Source: Algoriphagus winogradskyi
GTDB lineage: Bacteria; Bacteroidota; Bacteroidia; Cytophagales; Cyclobacteriaceae
Assembly (NCBI RefSeq): GCF_900182815.1
Contig: NZ_FXUA01000003.1
Span: 496,001 to 560,000, forward strand
Direction: 5' to 3'
DNA: 64,000 nt
In this document: positions 1 to 8,709 of the stretch, in pieces
Layout of the letters: every line of letters starts with the position of its first letter
How positions within the stretch are numbered: position 1 is the first letter of the stretch
Notes under the pieces: generated by a model
What the model was told of the DNA's origin: nothing
Database searches by the model: none
The model's input: the letters and a program-made list of their open reading frames with translations, nothing else
Made by a program: the position numbers and the translations under genes

Positions 1-1239
1 GTTAGCCAATGCTTTGATCGGCTCCATTCCAGATAGAATCAGCGATGGATACATTCCGGCAAGCAATCCTACAATTGCAATTAGCCCGATCAAAAAACCA
101 ATTCCTACAGGATTTATTAGGGCATTGGCACTCAAAGGCACTCCTCCTATTGAAGAGAATTTGGGTAAAACCAAATATAGGCACAATACACTCAGCACAG
201 TAGCTGCAAAGGTGAGGAGCATAGATTCGGAAACAAACTGGCCAAATAACTGACTTCTTCCTGCTCCCATAGCTTTGCGCAGCCCCACTTCCTTATTTCG
301 CTCGGTAGCTTCTGCTGTGGCCAAATTCACATAATTGATAATCCCTATAGCAATCAGCAATAATGCTACAATCCCAAAAATATATAGGTAACGGATGTCT
401 GTGCCTGGCTTGATGCTTCCGAGCGTTTGATCGCCCAAATGGATCTGGCTTACAGGCTGCAAGTGAAAAGAAGTCTTGTACCCATATTCAGCTAAGTCTT
501 TTCCCAAATATTTCTCTTTGACTTCCTCTACCTTGGCCTCAAAAGCTGGCAAATCCGTGTCCGGTTTTAGCTTCACATAGGTGTAATAATTACTCGGAGA
601 CCACTCAGGTTCTCTGCCATGTCTATGAGATTTGAAGGAAGCCAAAAAATCAAACACCATATGACTATTGCTCGGGAAATCTTCCATCACACCGGAAACG
701 GTATAATCTTCTCCATCTACTTTCATCACTTTGCCAGAAGCTTCACCTACGCTTCCATAATAGCGCTCTGCAGTGCTTTTTGTTAGGACTATCTGATTTG
801 GCTCCGCCAAAACTTGAGTAGTGTTCCCTGCCAATAAGTCAAAATCAAAAACCTTGAAATAATTTTCATCGGCAAATGCAAAAGATTCTTCTTCTTGATT
901 GCCTTCGCCTGCATCTACCAATACAGAAGAAAAAATACTAATATCAAAAACCAATGTTCCTGTCTCTACTTCAGGAACTTCTTCAATTAATGTAGGAATC
1001 AGACTTGAAGGGGTAGAACTGACCAATTGGCTTTCACCCTGAGAAACAAATTCCTGATTGAACTTATAGATACGATCATAGTCCGTGTACATCTTATCGT
1101 AGCTCCACTCGTGTTGGATGTAGAGGCAAATCGCCAAAAAACTCACGATAGCGATCGTTAGCCCTATCAAGTTGATACCTGTGTACAACTTGCGTTTTCG
1201 CAAATTCCTCAGGGATATTTTAAGGTAGTTTTTCCACAT
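1..1239 (-). CDS. FtsX/MacB-type ABC transporter permease, N-terminal part (cut by window edge)
   Basis: The frame opens at an ATG at 1239 and stays open for 413 codons to base 1, so the C-terminal half lies outside the window. The start reads MWKNYLKISLRNLRKRK, followed by one membrane segment, a long extracytoplasmic MacB-PCD-like region, and then the FtsX core with the family signature NEVGLRKAMGAGR-like (seen as NKEVGLRKAMGAGRSQ). It is a paralogue of the permeases at 6094 and 8710. Such permeases pair with a separate ATPase and usually handle lipoproteins, peptides or drugs; the substrate cannot be read here and no ATPase gene is present. Its upstream region holds a palindrome shared with the other permease operon. 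Confidence 0.85.
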   Translation of the reverse strand, partial: MWKNYLKISLRNLRKRKLYTGINLIGLTIAIVSFLAICLYIQHEWSYDKMYTDYDRIYKFNQEFVSQGESQLVSSTPSSLIPTLIEEVPEVETGTLVFDISIFSSVLVDAGEGNQEEESFAFADENYFKVFDFDLLAGNTTQVLAEPNQIVLTKSTAERYYGSVGEASGKVMKVDGEDYTVSGVMEDFPSNSHMVFDFLASFKSHRHGREPEWSPSNYYTYVKLKPDTDLPAFEAKVEEVKEKYLGKDLAEYGYKTSFHLQPVSQIHLGDQTLGSIKPGTDIRYLYIFGIVALLLIAIGIINYVNLATAEATERNKEVGLRKAMGAGRSQLFGQFVSESMLLTFAATVLSVLCLYLVLPKFSSIGGVPLSANALINPVGIGFLIGLIAIVGLLAGMYPSLILSGMEPIKALAN

Positions 1240-1340
1240 AAGTTTAAGATTGAAAAATTGAAAAATCAGAAGATTGAACATCTGATTTCCAATTCTACAT
1301 TTTTAATTCAATCCATTCTTTTCCACTTTTATGCCATAAA

Positions 1341-1374
1341 AAAATGCCTCTGAATAAACTCCAGAGGCATTTTT
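1341..1374 (-). terminator. Terminator-like hairpin
   Basis: A 12-base stem AAAATGCCTCTG / CAGAGGCATTTT with a 9-base loop, flanked by A and T runs, so it could act on either strand. On the minus strand it follows the Gfo/Idh gene by about 300 bases and precedes the permease start by about 100. It may end the upstream transcript or attenuate the permease transcript. Confidence 0.65.
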
Positions 1375-1398
1375 ATACTTTTCTCCTATTTACTATCT

Positions 1399-1427
1399 CG
1401 AACATTTTTGTTCGCTAGCGAACAAAA
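1399..1427. promoter_or_regulatory. Palindromic operator candidate upstream of the permease gene
   Basis: Bases 1406-1427 form a perfect 22-base palindrome (TTTTGTTCGC/TAGCGAACAAAA split at the centre). The preceding CGAACA at 1400-1405 makes a second inverted repeat with TGTTCG across four T. The result is three half-sites of the GTTCG type in a row, 160 bases upstream of the start. A site of the same build lies 169 bases upstream of the permease start at 11154, which argues for a shared transcription factor. The regulator is not in the window as far as I can tell. Confidence 0.55.
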
Positions 1428-1669
1428 TAAATTATCAATGTTTAAGTTTCAAATTCAATGTTCAAGTATAATGTCAACTATCAAAGCAAGCGTCCCAAGC
1501 TATATGGATCGCGTATTAAAGACTTGAGCATAATTGAAAGGTCCTCAACTCCGTTCGGACTGACACTTCTTACCCTTTCTAAAACCTTGCCTTTTGATTC
1601 TTTAATCTAAATACTTGGCTCTCAACTCTTGAATCTATAATCTTATGTCTTGATACAATTATCTTGTTA

Positions 1670-3019
1670 CTAGAATTTGCGATACTTCCCTTTCAAGAAC
1701 TCATTCGCTTCCTTCTCATCGAACTTGGCTTTTTTGCTATTCCAGTGAAGTGTTTGATTTGGGAATCTACCTGCAATCACACCAAGCAAAATCGTCTCAG
1801 TTAATCGGGCAGCATAAGAGAATGGTGCACTAGTTTCCGCTTTGCCCATACATGCATCTACGAACTGATGGTAATGCTTTTTGCTTTCTCCCTCGTAATC
1901 CTTCACTGGTTTGCCTAAATTGAAAGATTCAATATCCATCTCCACGTACTTTCCGTCCACGATTTTACGTGGAAGCTGCTGGAAGTGAGGCAAAAGTAAT
2001 CTCCCCTTGTCTCCCATAAACATCGCTCCCTGATCAGGTAATTCATCACCATTTGGAAGCATCAAATCTGGATGCTCAGAAGGTGCTCCTGGTCCATCGT
2101 ACCATATCCACTTAAGTTTCACAGCAGTATATTCTGTACCCGGAAATTCGTAAGTCACCATATTGTGCTCTGGAAATCCAAAACCTGTTGATAGACGGCA
2201 TTCATTGAGAATAGTCTCAGGTACATCAAGCTGAAGCGCATTGTATGGAGTATCAAAAATATGGACTCCCATATCTCCTAGTGTACCACAACCATAATCC
2301 ATTATTTTTCTCCAGTTTCCTGGGTGATAATAGCCTTCCTTAAATGGTCTTTCAGGAGCAGTCCCCTGCCATAAGTTCCAGTCCAATGTAGCTGGTACAG
2401 GATCAGATCCCGTTGGTTCTGGACCATCATACCCCCAATTTTTAGGAGACCAAGCACGAACTGTATGAACTTTACCAATAATCCCAGATTGAATTAATAG
2501 CGTGGCAAGCTTATAATCATAGAAAGAATGAACCTGAATTCCCATTTGGGTGACGAGGTTCTTCTTTTCTGCAATTTTCTTCATTTTACGAGCCTCTGAC
2601 ACATGGTGAGTCAATGGCTTTTGACAATAAACAGGCTTGTTCATTTTCATTGCCATCAAGGAAGCAGGTGCATGGGTATGGTCTGGAGTAGACACTACTA
2701 CTGCGTCGATCTCGTTTTTCATGTCCTTCAGCATGATTCTATAATCAGTATAGATCTTTGCGTTCGGATGTAGTGCATGAGCTTTCGCCAGATTTTCGCT
2801 ATCCACATCACATAGGAAAGCTACATCTACTAATTCATGGGATGCAATGGCTCCCAAATCAGCCATCCCCATACTTCCAAGACCGATGTGCGCAGTTCTC
2901 AAACGCTCTCCAGCTTTCAAATTGGCTAAAAATGACGGTGCTAGAGCGGCAGTCAATAAGCCTAAACCACTCTTCTTGACAAACTCCCTACGGTCTATAC
3001 TTTCTATATTTTTACTCAT
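1670..3019 (-). CDS. Gfo/Idh/MocA family NAD(P)-dependent oxidoreductase with Tat-type leader
   Basis: A 449-residue protein. The N terminus has a twin-arginine motif (DRREFVKKSGLGLL) and a hydrophobic stretch ending near residue 33, so export of a folded, cofactor-loaded enzyme is likely. The Rossmann region follows, with the dinucleotide motif IGLGSMG around residue 46 and the family's Lys-Pro in CQKPLTHH near residue 133. The substrate-binding half contains GTLGDMGVHIFD, typical of the large Bacteroidota and Planctomycetota exported members. It lies 28 bases downstream of the DUF1080 gene and is probably co-transcribed with it. Oxidation or reduction at a sugar ring is inferred; the exact substrate is unknown. 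Confidence 0.88.
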   Translation of the reverse strand: MSKNIESIDRREFVKKSGLGLLTAALAPSFLANLKAGERLRTAHIGLGSMGMADLGAIASHELVDVAFLCDVDSENLAKAHALHPNAKIYTDYRIMLKDMKNEIDAVVVSTPDHTHAPASLMAMKMNKPVYCQKPLTHHVSEARKMKKIAEKKNLVTQMGIQVHSFYDYKLATLLIQSGIIGKVHTVRAWSPKNWGYDGPEPTGSDPVPATLDWNLWQGTAPERPFKEGYYHPGNWRKIMDYGCGTLGDMGVHIFDTPYNALQLDVPETILNECRLSTGFGFPEHNMVTYEFPGTEYTAVKLKWIWYDGPGAPSEHPDLMLPNGDELPDQGAMFMGDKGRLLLPHFQQLPRKIVDGKYVEMDIESFNLGKPVKDYEGESKKHYHQFVDACMGKAETSAPFSYAARLTETILLGVIAGRFPNQTLHWNSKKAKFDEKEANEFLKGKYRKF

Positions 3020-3047
3020 GTTTCGGTAAATTTATTACTGGGTTATT

Positions 3048-3713
3048 TTATAATTCTTTGATACTGATATTTTTAAAACGGACTACATCCCCATGGCCTA
3101 AAAAGCCGATATGCCCAGAGCTGCGCTGCAATCCTGGATGATCTTTGTGGTCTTTTGTACCATTTTTGCTCGCTTCCAAATAGTCCCCATCCACTATCGT
3201 CTCTCCATTCAGAATAATTTTTATGTGAGGATGATTTACAATTACTTCCTGCGTGTTCCATTCTCCTACAGGCTTCAAAAAACCACGCTTAGCCGCAATT
3301 ACGCCATATACCGAGCCATGGTACTGGTATTCTTGCAGGTCTGCAAATTTATCCGCGGTATTATCCAGAATCTGCAATTCCTTACCTACGTAGGCAGCAT
3401 CACCTTCCAAAGGTGCATGGATTCCCAAGCCATTGTTAGCTCCCGGAGTCAATTGAAAATCAAAGCGAAACACAAAATCTCCATATTCCTTTTCAGTGAA
3501 GAGATTTCCTCCACCAGTGCCTTTTGGGTCAATGACTATCATACCGTTCTCTGCCCGGTAGGAAGTCTTATTGCCTACCCAGCCGTCAAGATTTTCCCCA
3601 TTAAAAAGTGAAACAAAGCCTTTATCAGTATTTCTTTTCTGTGAACTGCAGGAAATAAAGGCGGCCGCAAAAGCGAAAATTGCTAGTACAAAGACAGAAT
3701 TAGATTTGGACAT
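3048..3713 (-). CDS. DUF1080 (3-keto-disaccharide hydrolase-like) lipoprotein
   Basis: A 221-residue protein with a lipoprotein signal (AAAFISC, acylated Cys about residue 22). The rest matches the DUF1080 jelly-roll family: FVSLFNGENLDGW at the start of the domain, then LFTEKEYGDFVFRFDFQL and GLGIHAPLEG. Characterised members cleave 3-keto glycosides made by Gfo/Idh/MocA-type oxidoreductases, and such an enzyme gene lies directly downstream. The protein is expected on the periplasmic or outer-membrane side. The pairing supports a 3-keto sugar pathway; the particular glycan is not visible. Confidence 0.85.
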   Translation of the reverse strand: MSKSNSVFVLAIFAFAAAFISCSSQKRNTDKGFVSLFNGENLDGWVGNKTSYRAENGMIVIDPKGTGGGNLFTEKEYGDFVFRFDFQLTPGANNGLGIHAPLEGDAAYVGKELQILDNTADKFADLQEYQYHGSVYGVIAAKRGFLKPVGEWNTQEVIVNHPHIKIILNGETIVDGDYLEASKNGTKDHKDHPGLQRSSGHIGFLGHGDVVRFKNISIKEL

Positions 3714-4233
3714 AAGAGGATTTTTGAAGCTAATAGTTTACTCATTCTTTAAAACCAGAGTGCAATTTAACCTTTCACTCCAATTTTCAGCGATTTGACT
3801 TAATTAAAATTTTTATTTACACCTATGGGTATTTATTGATTTTTTCGGAAAAGATGCAATAGAAAAGGCTAGTAGTACCCTGCCAGTAAAAAGTATAAAA
3901 TCCGGAAAGCAGGCCTTTCATTTCTCTAAATCCATGAAAATTTCAGGTCCATAAATTAGTAGACCAAGACACACAAGGATTGAAAGAGATGATTACTTCG
4001 TGGTGATTAATCCAAAATTCTCCAATACGATGCTATGATCATGAAAAATTAAACCATAAATAGCTATGGGTGCAACCTAGAGTAAATCGTAGTAATTATT
4101 TAACCCCTTGACCCCGATGGGGGGCGAACAACATACTACTCAAATCCATTACTAACTCATTCATCTGACACCTTGCGTCCGGATCATTTCATCTCCTTTT
4201 TCGTAAGTTAAACTGCCAGTATATTGAAATCAA
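3714..4233. other. Divergent intergenic region, 520 bases
   Basis: It separates the leftward DUF1080 operon from the rightward radical SAM gene. I see no convincing gene, repeat or strong hairpin. The stretch just before the radical SAM start has TATATTGA, which loosely resembles a Bacteroidota -7 element but sits only about 10 bases from the ATG. Confidence 0.5.
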
Positions 4234-5298
4234 ATGGAGAAAACAGAGGCAGAAAACTATTTCAAAGGGCGTGGTTCTCAGATCAAACCAGATAATAAAT
4301 TCCTGAAAAACCGCTACGTAAGCGAGCATATCGAGGGAATTGACGAACCTTTAATTCAATCTCCGCAGACTAAAATTTTTCATGAACATTCGAAGACCAT
4401 CGTAAATAAGGTAACTAGTCCTGATGTGGGAATGATTTATTCGCTCAATCCTTATCAGGGTTGTGAGCATGGATGTAGCTATTGCTATGCCCGAAATACA
4501 CATGAATATTATGGTTTCGATGCTGGGTTGGACTTTGAGAGCAAAATCATCGTCAAAGAAAATGCTGCCCAATTACTTGAAAAGCTACTTCTAAGCCCCA
4601 AATGGCGACCTGCTCCTATCAGTCTCTCAGGTAATACGGATTGCTATCAACCACTGGAGCGAAAGAAGGAGATGACCCGAAGTTTGTTGAAAGTATTTGC
4701 CCGATACCGCCATCCCGTAGGAATGATCACCAAAAATAGTCTAATTCTCAGAGACCTGGATTTGCTAAAGGGTCTAGCGGAAGACAGGTTAATCAAGGTC
4801 TATATCTCTATCACTACACTTGATGAAAATGTGAGGCGGGCGATGGAACCACGAACTGCCAGCGCAGCAAAGCGCCTCCAAACTATTGAGGAGCTTTCAA
4901 AAGCTGGAGTTCCTGTTGGGGTCATGTGCGCTCCAATTATTCCAGGGCTTACAGATCATGAGGTCCCAGCCATTCTCAAAGCTGCTGCCGAGCATGGCGC
5001 TCTTATGGCAGGAATGACAATGGTCAGACTGAATGGAAGTGTGGGGCAGATCTTTGAAGACTGGATCTACAAAAACTTCCCAGATAGAGCTCCAAAAGTC
5101 ATCGCTCAAATAAAATCCGTGCATGGCGGTCAGCTGAATGACTCGGATTTCGGAAGGAGGATGCGGGGAGAAGGAAAAGTCGCCGAGATGATCAATCAAC
5201 TGTTTATGACCTCCCAACGAAAATATTTCGCGGGCAGAACTATGCCTGAATTTGATCTAAGCAAGTTCAGACGGGGCGGGAATTTGAATTTGTTTTAG
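4234..5298 (+). CDS. PA0069/Rv2578c-family radical SAM protein
   Basis: A 354-residue protein. The motif CEHGCSYCYARN (Cys77, Cys81, Cys84, spacing C-x3-C-x2-C) is the [4Fe-4S] site of the PA0069-like radical SAM family related to spore photoproduct lyase. NPYQGCEHGCSYCYAR and YYGFDAGLDFE are characteristic of that family, as is the tail QRKYFAGRTMPEFDLSKFRR. The reaction of this family is not established to my knowledge. It is monocistronic, divergent from the DUF1080 operon, with full family length and an ATG start. Confidence 0.88.
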   Translation: MEKTEAENYFKGRGSQIKPDNKFLKNRYVSEHIEGIDEPLIQSPQTKIFHEHSKTIVNKVTSPDVGMIYSLNPYQGCEHGCSYCYARNTHEYYGFDAGLDFESKIIVKENAAQLLEKLLLSPKWRPAPISLSGNTDCYQPLERKKEMTRSLLKVFARYRHPVGMITKNSLILRDLDLLKGLAEDRLIKVYISITTLDENVRRAMEPRTASAAKRLQTIEELSKAGVPVGVMCAPIIPGLTDHEVPAILKAAAEHGALMAGMTMVRLNGSVGQIFEDWIYKNFPDRAPKVIAQIKSVHGGQLNDSDFGRRMRGEGKVAEMINQLFMTSQRKYFAGRTMPEFDLSKFRRGGNLNLF

Positions 5299-5359
5299 AA
5301 AAGATAAGTACAAAGTATTATGTACAAGGTACCAAGTAGTCTTAAAGCTCCTTCTTCTG

Positions 5360-5489
5360 TCCCCTTAAAAAAGGGGAGTTGGCTCAGAAGTACCTATAAA
5401 CTTAAATTTCAAAGGTGACAAATTTCAGTAGATCTGATTGAAGTTCAATTGAGGCAATTCCCCCTTTACAAAGGGGGAAAGGGGGATTT
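5360..5489. mobile_element. MITE-like inverted-repeat element, left of the DUF559 gene
   Basis: The element starts with a hairpin CCCCTTAAAAAAGGGG and AGTTGGCTCA, and ends with TTGAGGCAATTCCCCC...AAGGGGGAAAGGGGGATTT. The two ends are imperfect inverted repeats around about 60 bases of unrelated sequence. The same design and the same end sequences recur at 5917-6057 on the other side of the gene. No reading frame is inside. Its 5' end is less well preserved than that of the right copy. Confidence 0.6.
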
Positions 5490-5516
5490 ATAATTAAAAG
5501 ATTTATAAATTCATTA

Positions 5517-5915
5517 ATGCATTTTTTACCCTATAACAAATCTCTAAAAGAGTTTTCCCGCGAGCTTAGAGCACATAGCACACTCTCTGAAGTTTTACTG
5601 TGGCAAAAATTGAAAGCAAGCCAATTCCGGGGATACAGTTTTAATAGACAAAAGCCATTAGATAATTACATTGTAGATTTTTATTGTAAAAAATTGAATC
5701 TGGTTATTGAAATTGACGGAGATTCACACTTCAGTGAAAAAGCATTAATAGAAGATCAAAAGCGCCAGAAAATTTTAGAAGATTTTGATATAAATTTCTT
5801 AAGGTTTATAGATATAGATGTTAAAAAAAATATGGGATTTGTATTGAATGAATTAAACTATTATGTGGATGAATGGGAAGATAAAAATGGAATTTCAAGA
5901 AGTTTTTTTCAGTAG
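5517..5915 (+). CDS. DUF559 endonuclease-like protein (VSR/PD-(D/E)XK fold)
   Basis: A 132-residue protein with the DUF559 pattern throughout: LRAHSTLSEVLLWQKLK, the conserved F-R-G-Y-S-F-N-R-Q-K-P run, then YIVDFYC (Asp54), LVIEIDGDSHF (Glu65, Asp67) and a C-terminal FLRFIDIDV. These are the expected acidic residues of a Vsr/PD-(D/E)XK nuclease fold. The ATG at 5517 has no clear ribosome-binding site. The stop is one base from the right repeat element and the start 28 bases after the left one, so the gene sits snugly between two copies of the same repeat. Biochemical function of the family is unproven. Confidence 0.88.
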   Translation: MHFLPYNKSLKEFSRELRAHSTLSEVLLWQKLKASQFRGYSFNRQKPLDNYIVDFYCKKLNLVIEIDGDSHFSEKALIEDQKRQKILEDFDINFLRFIDIDVKKNMGFVLNELNYYVDEWEDKNGISRSFFQ

Positions 5916-5916
5916 T

Positions 5917-6057
5917 AAATCCCCCTTGCCCCCTTAATAAGGGGGAGTCACCTCAACTGAACCTCAATGCTAAACTTCAAAATTGATTCATTAAGAAGTT
6001 GATGACAAAAGTTACGTTGAGCCTATTCCCCCTATACAAAGGGGGTTAGGGGGATTT
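5917..6057. mobile_element. MITE-like inverted-repeat element, right of the DUF559 gene
   Basis: A 141-base element with roughly 40-base imperfect terminal inverted repeats. The left end AAATCCCCCTTGCCCCC...CACCTCAA mirrors the right end TTGAGCCTATTCCCCC...GGGGGATTT. Each end itself holds a small hairpin (CCCCCTTAATAAGGGGG and CCCCCTATACAAAGGGGG). The interior of about 60 bases is not coding. It is the better-preserved partner of the copy at 5360-5489. Confidence 0.68.
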
Positions 6058-6093
6058 CAATCAGACATCCGACATCAAAAACCCCAAATCGAA

Positions 6094-8511
6094 TCACTCG
6101 CTCTTAAGCACTTTGGAAGGATTAGTTTGCGAAGCTATATAAGAATGAATTCCGACTATAAGCAAGCAAATCGCCATCACTCCTAAGCCTGCAGCAACAA
6201 ATAACAGATAAGGCATATCTACCCGGGTATTGAATCCTTTTAGCCAATCCTTGAGGAAATAATATGCAGGGAATATTGCAATTAGGAATGAAACTCCCAC
6301 TAAGCTCATATACTCTCTTGAAATCAGGAAAAGAATCTGCTGTAGAGTAGCTCCCAATACTTTTCTTATGCTAATCTCTTTAGTACGCTGAGCAATGGTA
6401 AAACTGGAAAGTCCAAATAATCCCAGGCAGGAAATCAAAATCGCTAAACAACAAGCAAAACCCAGTACATTTTTGATTTTTACATCTTCCTGATAAAACC
6501 TATCGATTTGAGCATCGAGAAAGTTAAACGAGGCAGTTTCGTATGGATAGACTTCCAAATAGATCTGCTCCAATCTCTCCTTAGCAATCGCCAGATTTTG
6601 GTCTGAATTCAGCTTCACGTTCACTGACTGAAAATATTCTGGATTGTAGGTAAACAATAAGGGACGAATTTCTTCACGCAAAGTCCTTGAATGAAAATCT
6701 GCAACCACACCAATAATCTTCACTTTCTCTTGGCTATAGGTGACTTCTGAACCTACGGCAGCCTCCGCAGTTCCAAACCCTGCTTCTTTGACAAACTGCT
6801 CATTTACCAATATCTCATCCACTCTGTCTATTGCATCAGTACCAGCCAGCAGAGGAATTCCATTTACTTTCACAAAAGAGGAATCCACATTCATCACCTG
6901 AATGTACATCTCTTTTTCTGTGGTGTCCACAGGTACTTTGACATCCGAAGTCCAAAGGCTCGTAGACGATACAAGGCTACCGCTTAGACTTGCACCCTTC
7001 ACGATTGCTTCCTGATTGAAGCGATCCTGGAGTTGCAGCATTTTATCCGGATCGGACATAAATGGCAGTCTGGCGTACATCACAGCTTCCTTATCGAATC
7101 CCAGTGGCTGGCTAGTCAAAAAATTGAGTTGGTAGTTCAATACCATCACTAGAATAATGAAAGCAATGGAAGATGATAATTGAATGACGGTAAGATTTTT
7201 TCTCAAAAACACCCCCAAAGAGAACTTTCCACTTCTGACCACTTCCCCTTTCAAGGCGCGCTGAGGATCATAGTTGGACAGGATCAAAGCAGGATAAATC
7301 CCCGTGATCAGCGTTAATAGTAGTGGGAATGCTGCATAAAACAGCATGTTTGGAAGTGAGAAGTATTCAATCCTGAAATCCCTCGGTAAGTAAGTTGAAA
7401 ACAGCAATTTCAGCCCTTCTACTATGCCTAGAGCTAGTATAGTGCTAATCAAAATAATCATAAATGTCTCTGCGAGAAACTGGGAAATTAATTGAAATCG
7501 CGTTCCTCCAATCGTCTTCCGTATGCCAACTTCCTTAGATCGGCTGATCGCTTGAGCTGTTTCCAAATTCACAAAATTCAAGGTAGCCAGCACCAGAATA
7601 ATCATACCTATAAAAATTAAGCCATTTAGGAATGTTTTGGAAACGTGAGTACTTCCATAATTTGGCTGAAAATGCATCTCTGAAAGTGGTTCAGTGAAAA
7701 AGCTCGTGGCGTATTTACCATCTTCTTCGGATTCCATGTTTTTTTCTATCAATGGCTGAAAAGCTGCATCCACAGATTCAGGGGACACTTCAGGAGCGAG
7801 TTTGACAAAAAGCTGACTGCTCGAATTCACCGAAGTCCAGTCATGTAGCCCATACCATTCGATTTGCTCTTGCGTTCTTATGGTGCTGTAAGAAATAAAA
7901 TCATTGAAGATAAAGTCCGTATTGTCTGTATAACTAGCCACAACTCCTGTGACTTTTGCATAGATGGAATCCGAATCCACAAACATCAATTCCTGACCTA
8001 ATACATCTGAAGCTACCGAACCGGGAAAGTATTTATGCATACTTTCTTCTGAGATCACCAAAGATTCTGGCTGTAAAAGTGCCGTTTCAGGATTCCCCGC
8101 TAGCCATTTCCTTGGGAAAATTTTAAAGAAGCCAGGATCAGCAAATGTGACTTCACTAGACCTTCCAAATACTTTATTTGTATTTGGCAAAGCCACTAAA
8201 ACCTCATACATGGTGTAGAGCCGGCCTTTTTCCTCAATTCCAGAAATTTCTCCTTTAATCGCTTCTCCCAGTGGACCTGGAGTCCCCGAATTAGGAAAAC
8301 TCCCTCCATCTCCCCAATCAGTAAGGGTATTAATTCGGAAAATCCTATCCTTATCAACATGGAACTGATCAAAACTATAGGAATGCGTCACCACATTGAA
8401 AATCAAAAAGCAGATCGCAATGCCAATCGACAAACCCAAAATATGGATTGTTGCTCTTAGCTTATTTCTACGGAGATTTCTCCAGGCGATTTTGAAGTAG
8501 TTTTTTAGCAT
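6094..8511 (-). CDS. FtsX/MacB-type ABC transporter permease
   Basis: An 805-residue inner-membrane protein beginning MLKNYFKIAWRNLRRNK. One membrane segment near residues 20-42 is followed by a MacB-PCD-like extracytoplasmic domain. Three segments around residues 290-410 follow, including SKEVGIRKTIGGTRFQL, then a second half with its own leading segment, periplasmic domain and C-terminal FtsX core containing TKEISIRKVLGATLQQI. It is the second gene after the paralogue at 8710, 198 bases downstream of that gene's stop. No ATPase gene lies nearby and the substrate is unknown. Confidence 0.9.
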   Translation of the reverse strand: MLKNYFKIAWRNLRRNKLRATIHILGLSIGIAICFLIFNVVTHSYSFDQFHVDKDRIFRINTLTDWGDGGSFPNSGTPGPLGEAIKGEISGIEEKGRLYTMYEVLVALPNTNKVFGRSSEVTFADPGFFKIFPRKWLAGNPETALLQPESLVISEESMHKYFPGSVASDVLGQELMFVDSDSIYAKVTGVVASYTDNTDFIFNDFISYSTIRTQEQIEWYGLHDWTSVNSSSQLFVKLAPEVSPESVDAAFQPLIEKNMESEEDGKYATSFFTEPLSEMHFQPNYGSTHVSKTFLNGLIFIGMIILVLATLNFVNLETAQAISRSKEVGIRKTIGGTRFQLISQFLAETFMIILISTILALGIVEGLKLLFSTYLPRDFRIEYFSLPNMLFYAAFPLLLTLITGIYPALILSNYDPQRALKGEVVRSGKFSLGVFLRKNLTVIQLSSSIAFIILVMVLNYQLNFLTSQPLGFDKEAVMYARLPFMSDPDKMLQLQDRFNQEAIVKGASLSGSLVSSTSLWTSDVKVPVDTTEKEMYIQVMNVDSSFVKVNGIPLLAGTDAIDRVDEILVNEQFVKEAGFGTAEAAVGSEVTYSQEKVKIIGVVADFHSRTLREEIRPLLFTYNPEYFQSVNVKLNSDQNLAIAKERLEQIYLEVYPYETASFNFLDAQIDRFYQEDVKIKNVLGFACCLAILISCLGLFGLSSFTIAQRTKEISIRKVLGATLQQILFLISREYMSLVGVSFLIAIFPAYYFLKDWLKGFNTRVDMPYLLFVAAGLGVMAICLLIVGIHSYIASQTNPSKVLKSE

Positions 8512-8709
8512 TTATTATAGGATTGAAAAATTTGAATATTGGAAAATTGGAAGATTTTAAATTTTAGATTTTAGATTCATAATAAAATTGATTTTCAACT
8601 ATATACCCCCTACACTAAAACCCTGATTCTAAAAACTTACCACTTTTTAGTTTCTACATTTTACTTTTTACTTTTCACTTTTTACTTCATACTTCGTACT
8701 TCCCCCCCC

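Larger units (their letters stand above)
1240..1669. other. Intergenic region, 430 bases, with hairpin and palindrome
   Basis: No gene is visible. It holds an A/T-rich stretch next to the permease start (GATTGAAAAATTG-like words also seen at 8520), a terminator-like hairpin at 1341-1374 and a palindromic operator candidate at 1399-1427. The promoter of the leftward permease gene should lie here. Confidence 0.6.

Noticed and set aside
8580..8700. Low-complexity ACTTTTTACTTTTCACTT stretch between the permease genes
   Set aside because: Looks like simple A/T-rich drift; no defined repeat unit or palindrome could be delimited.
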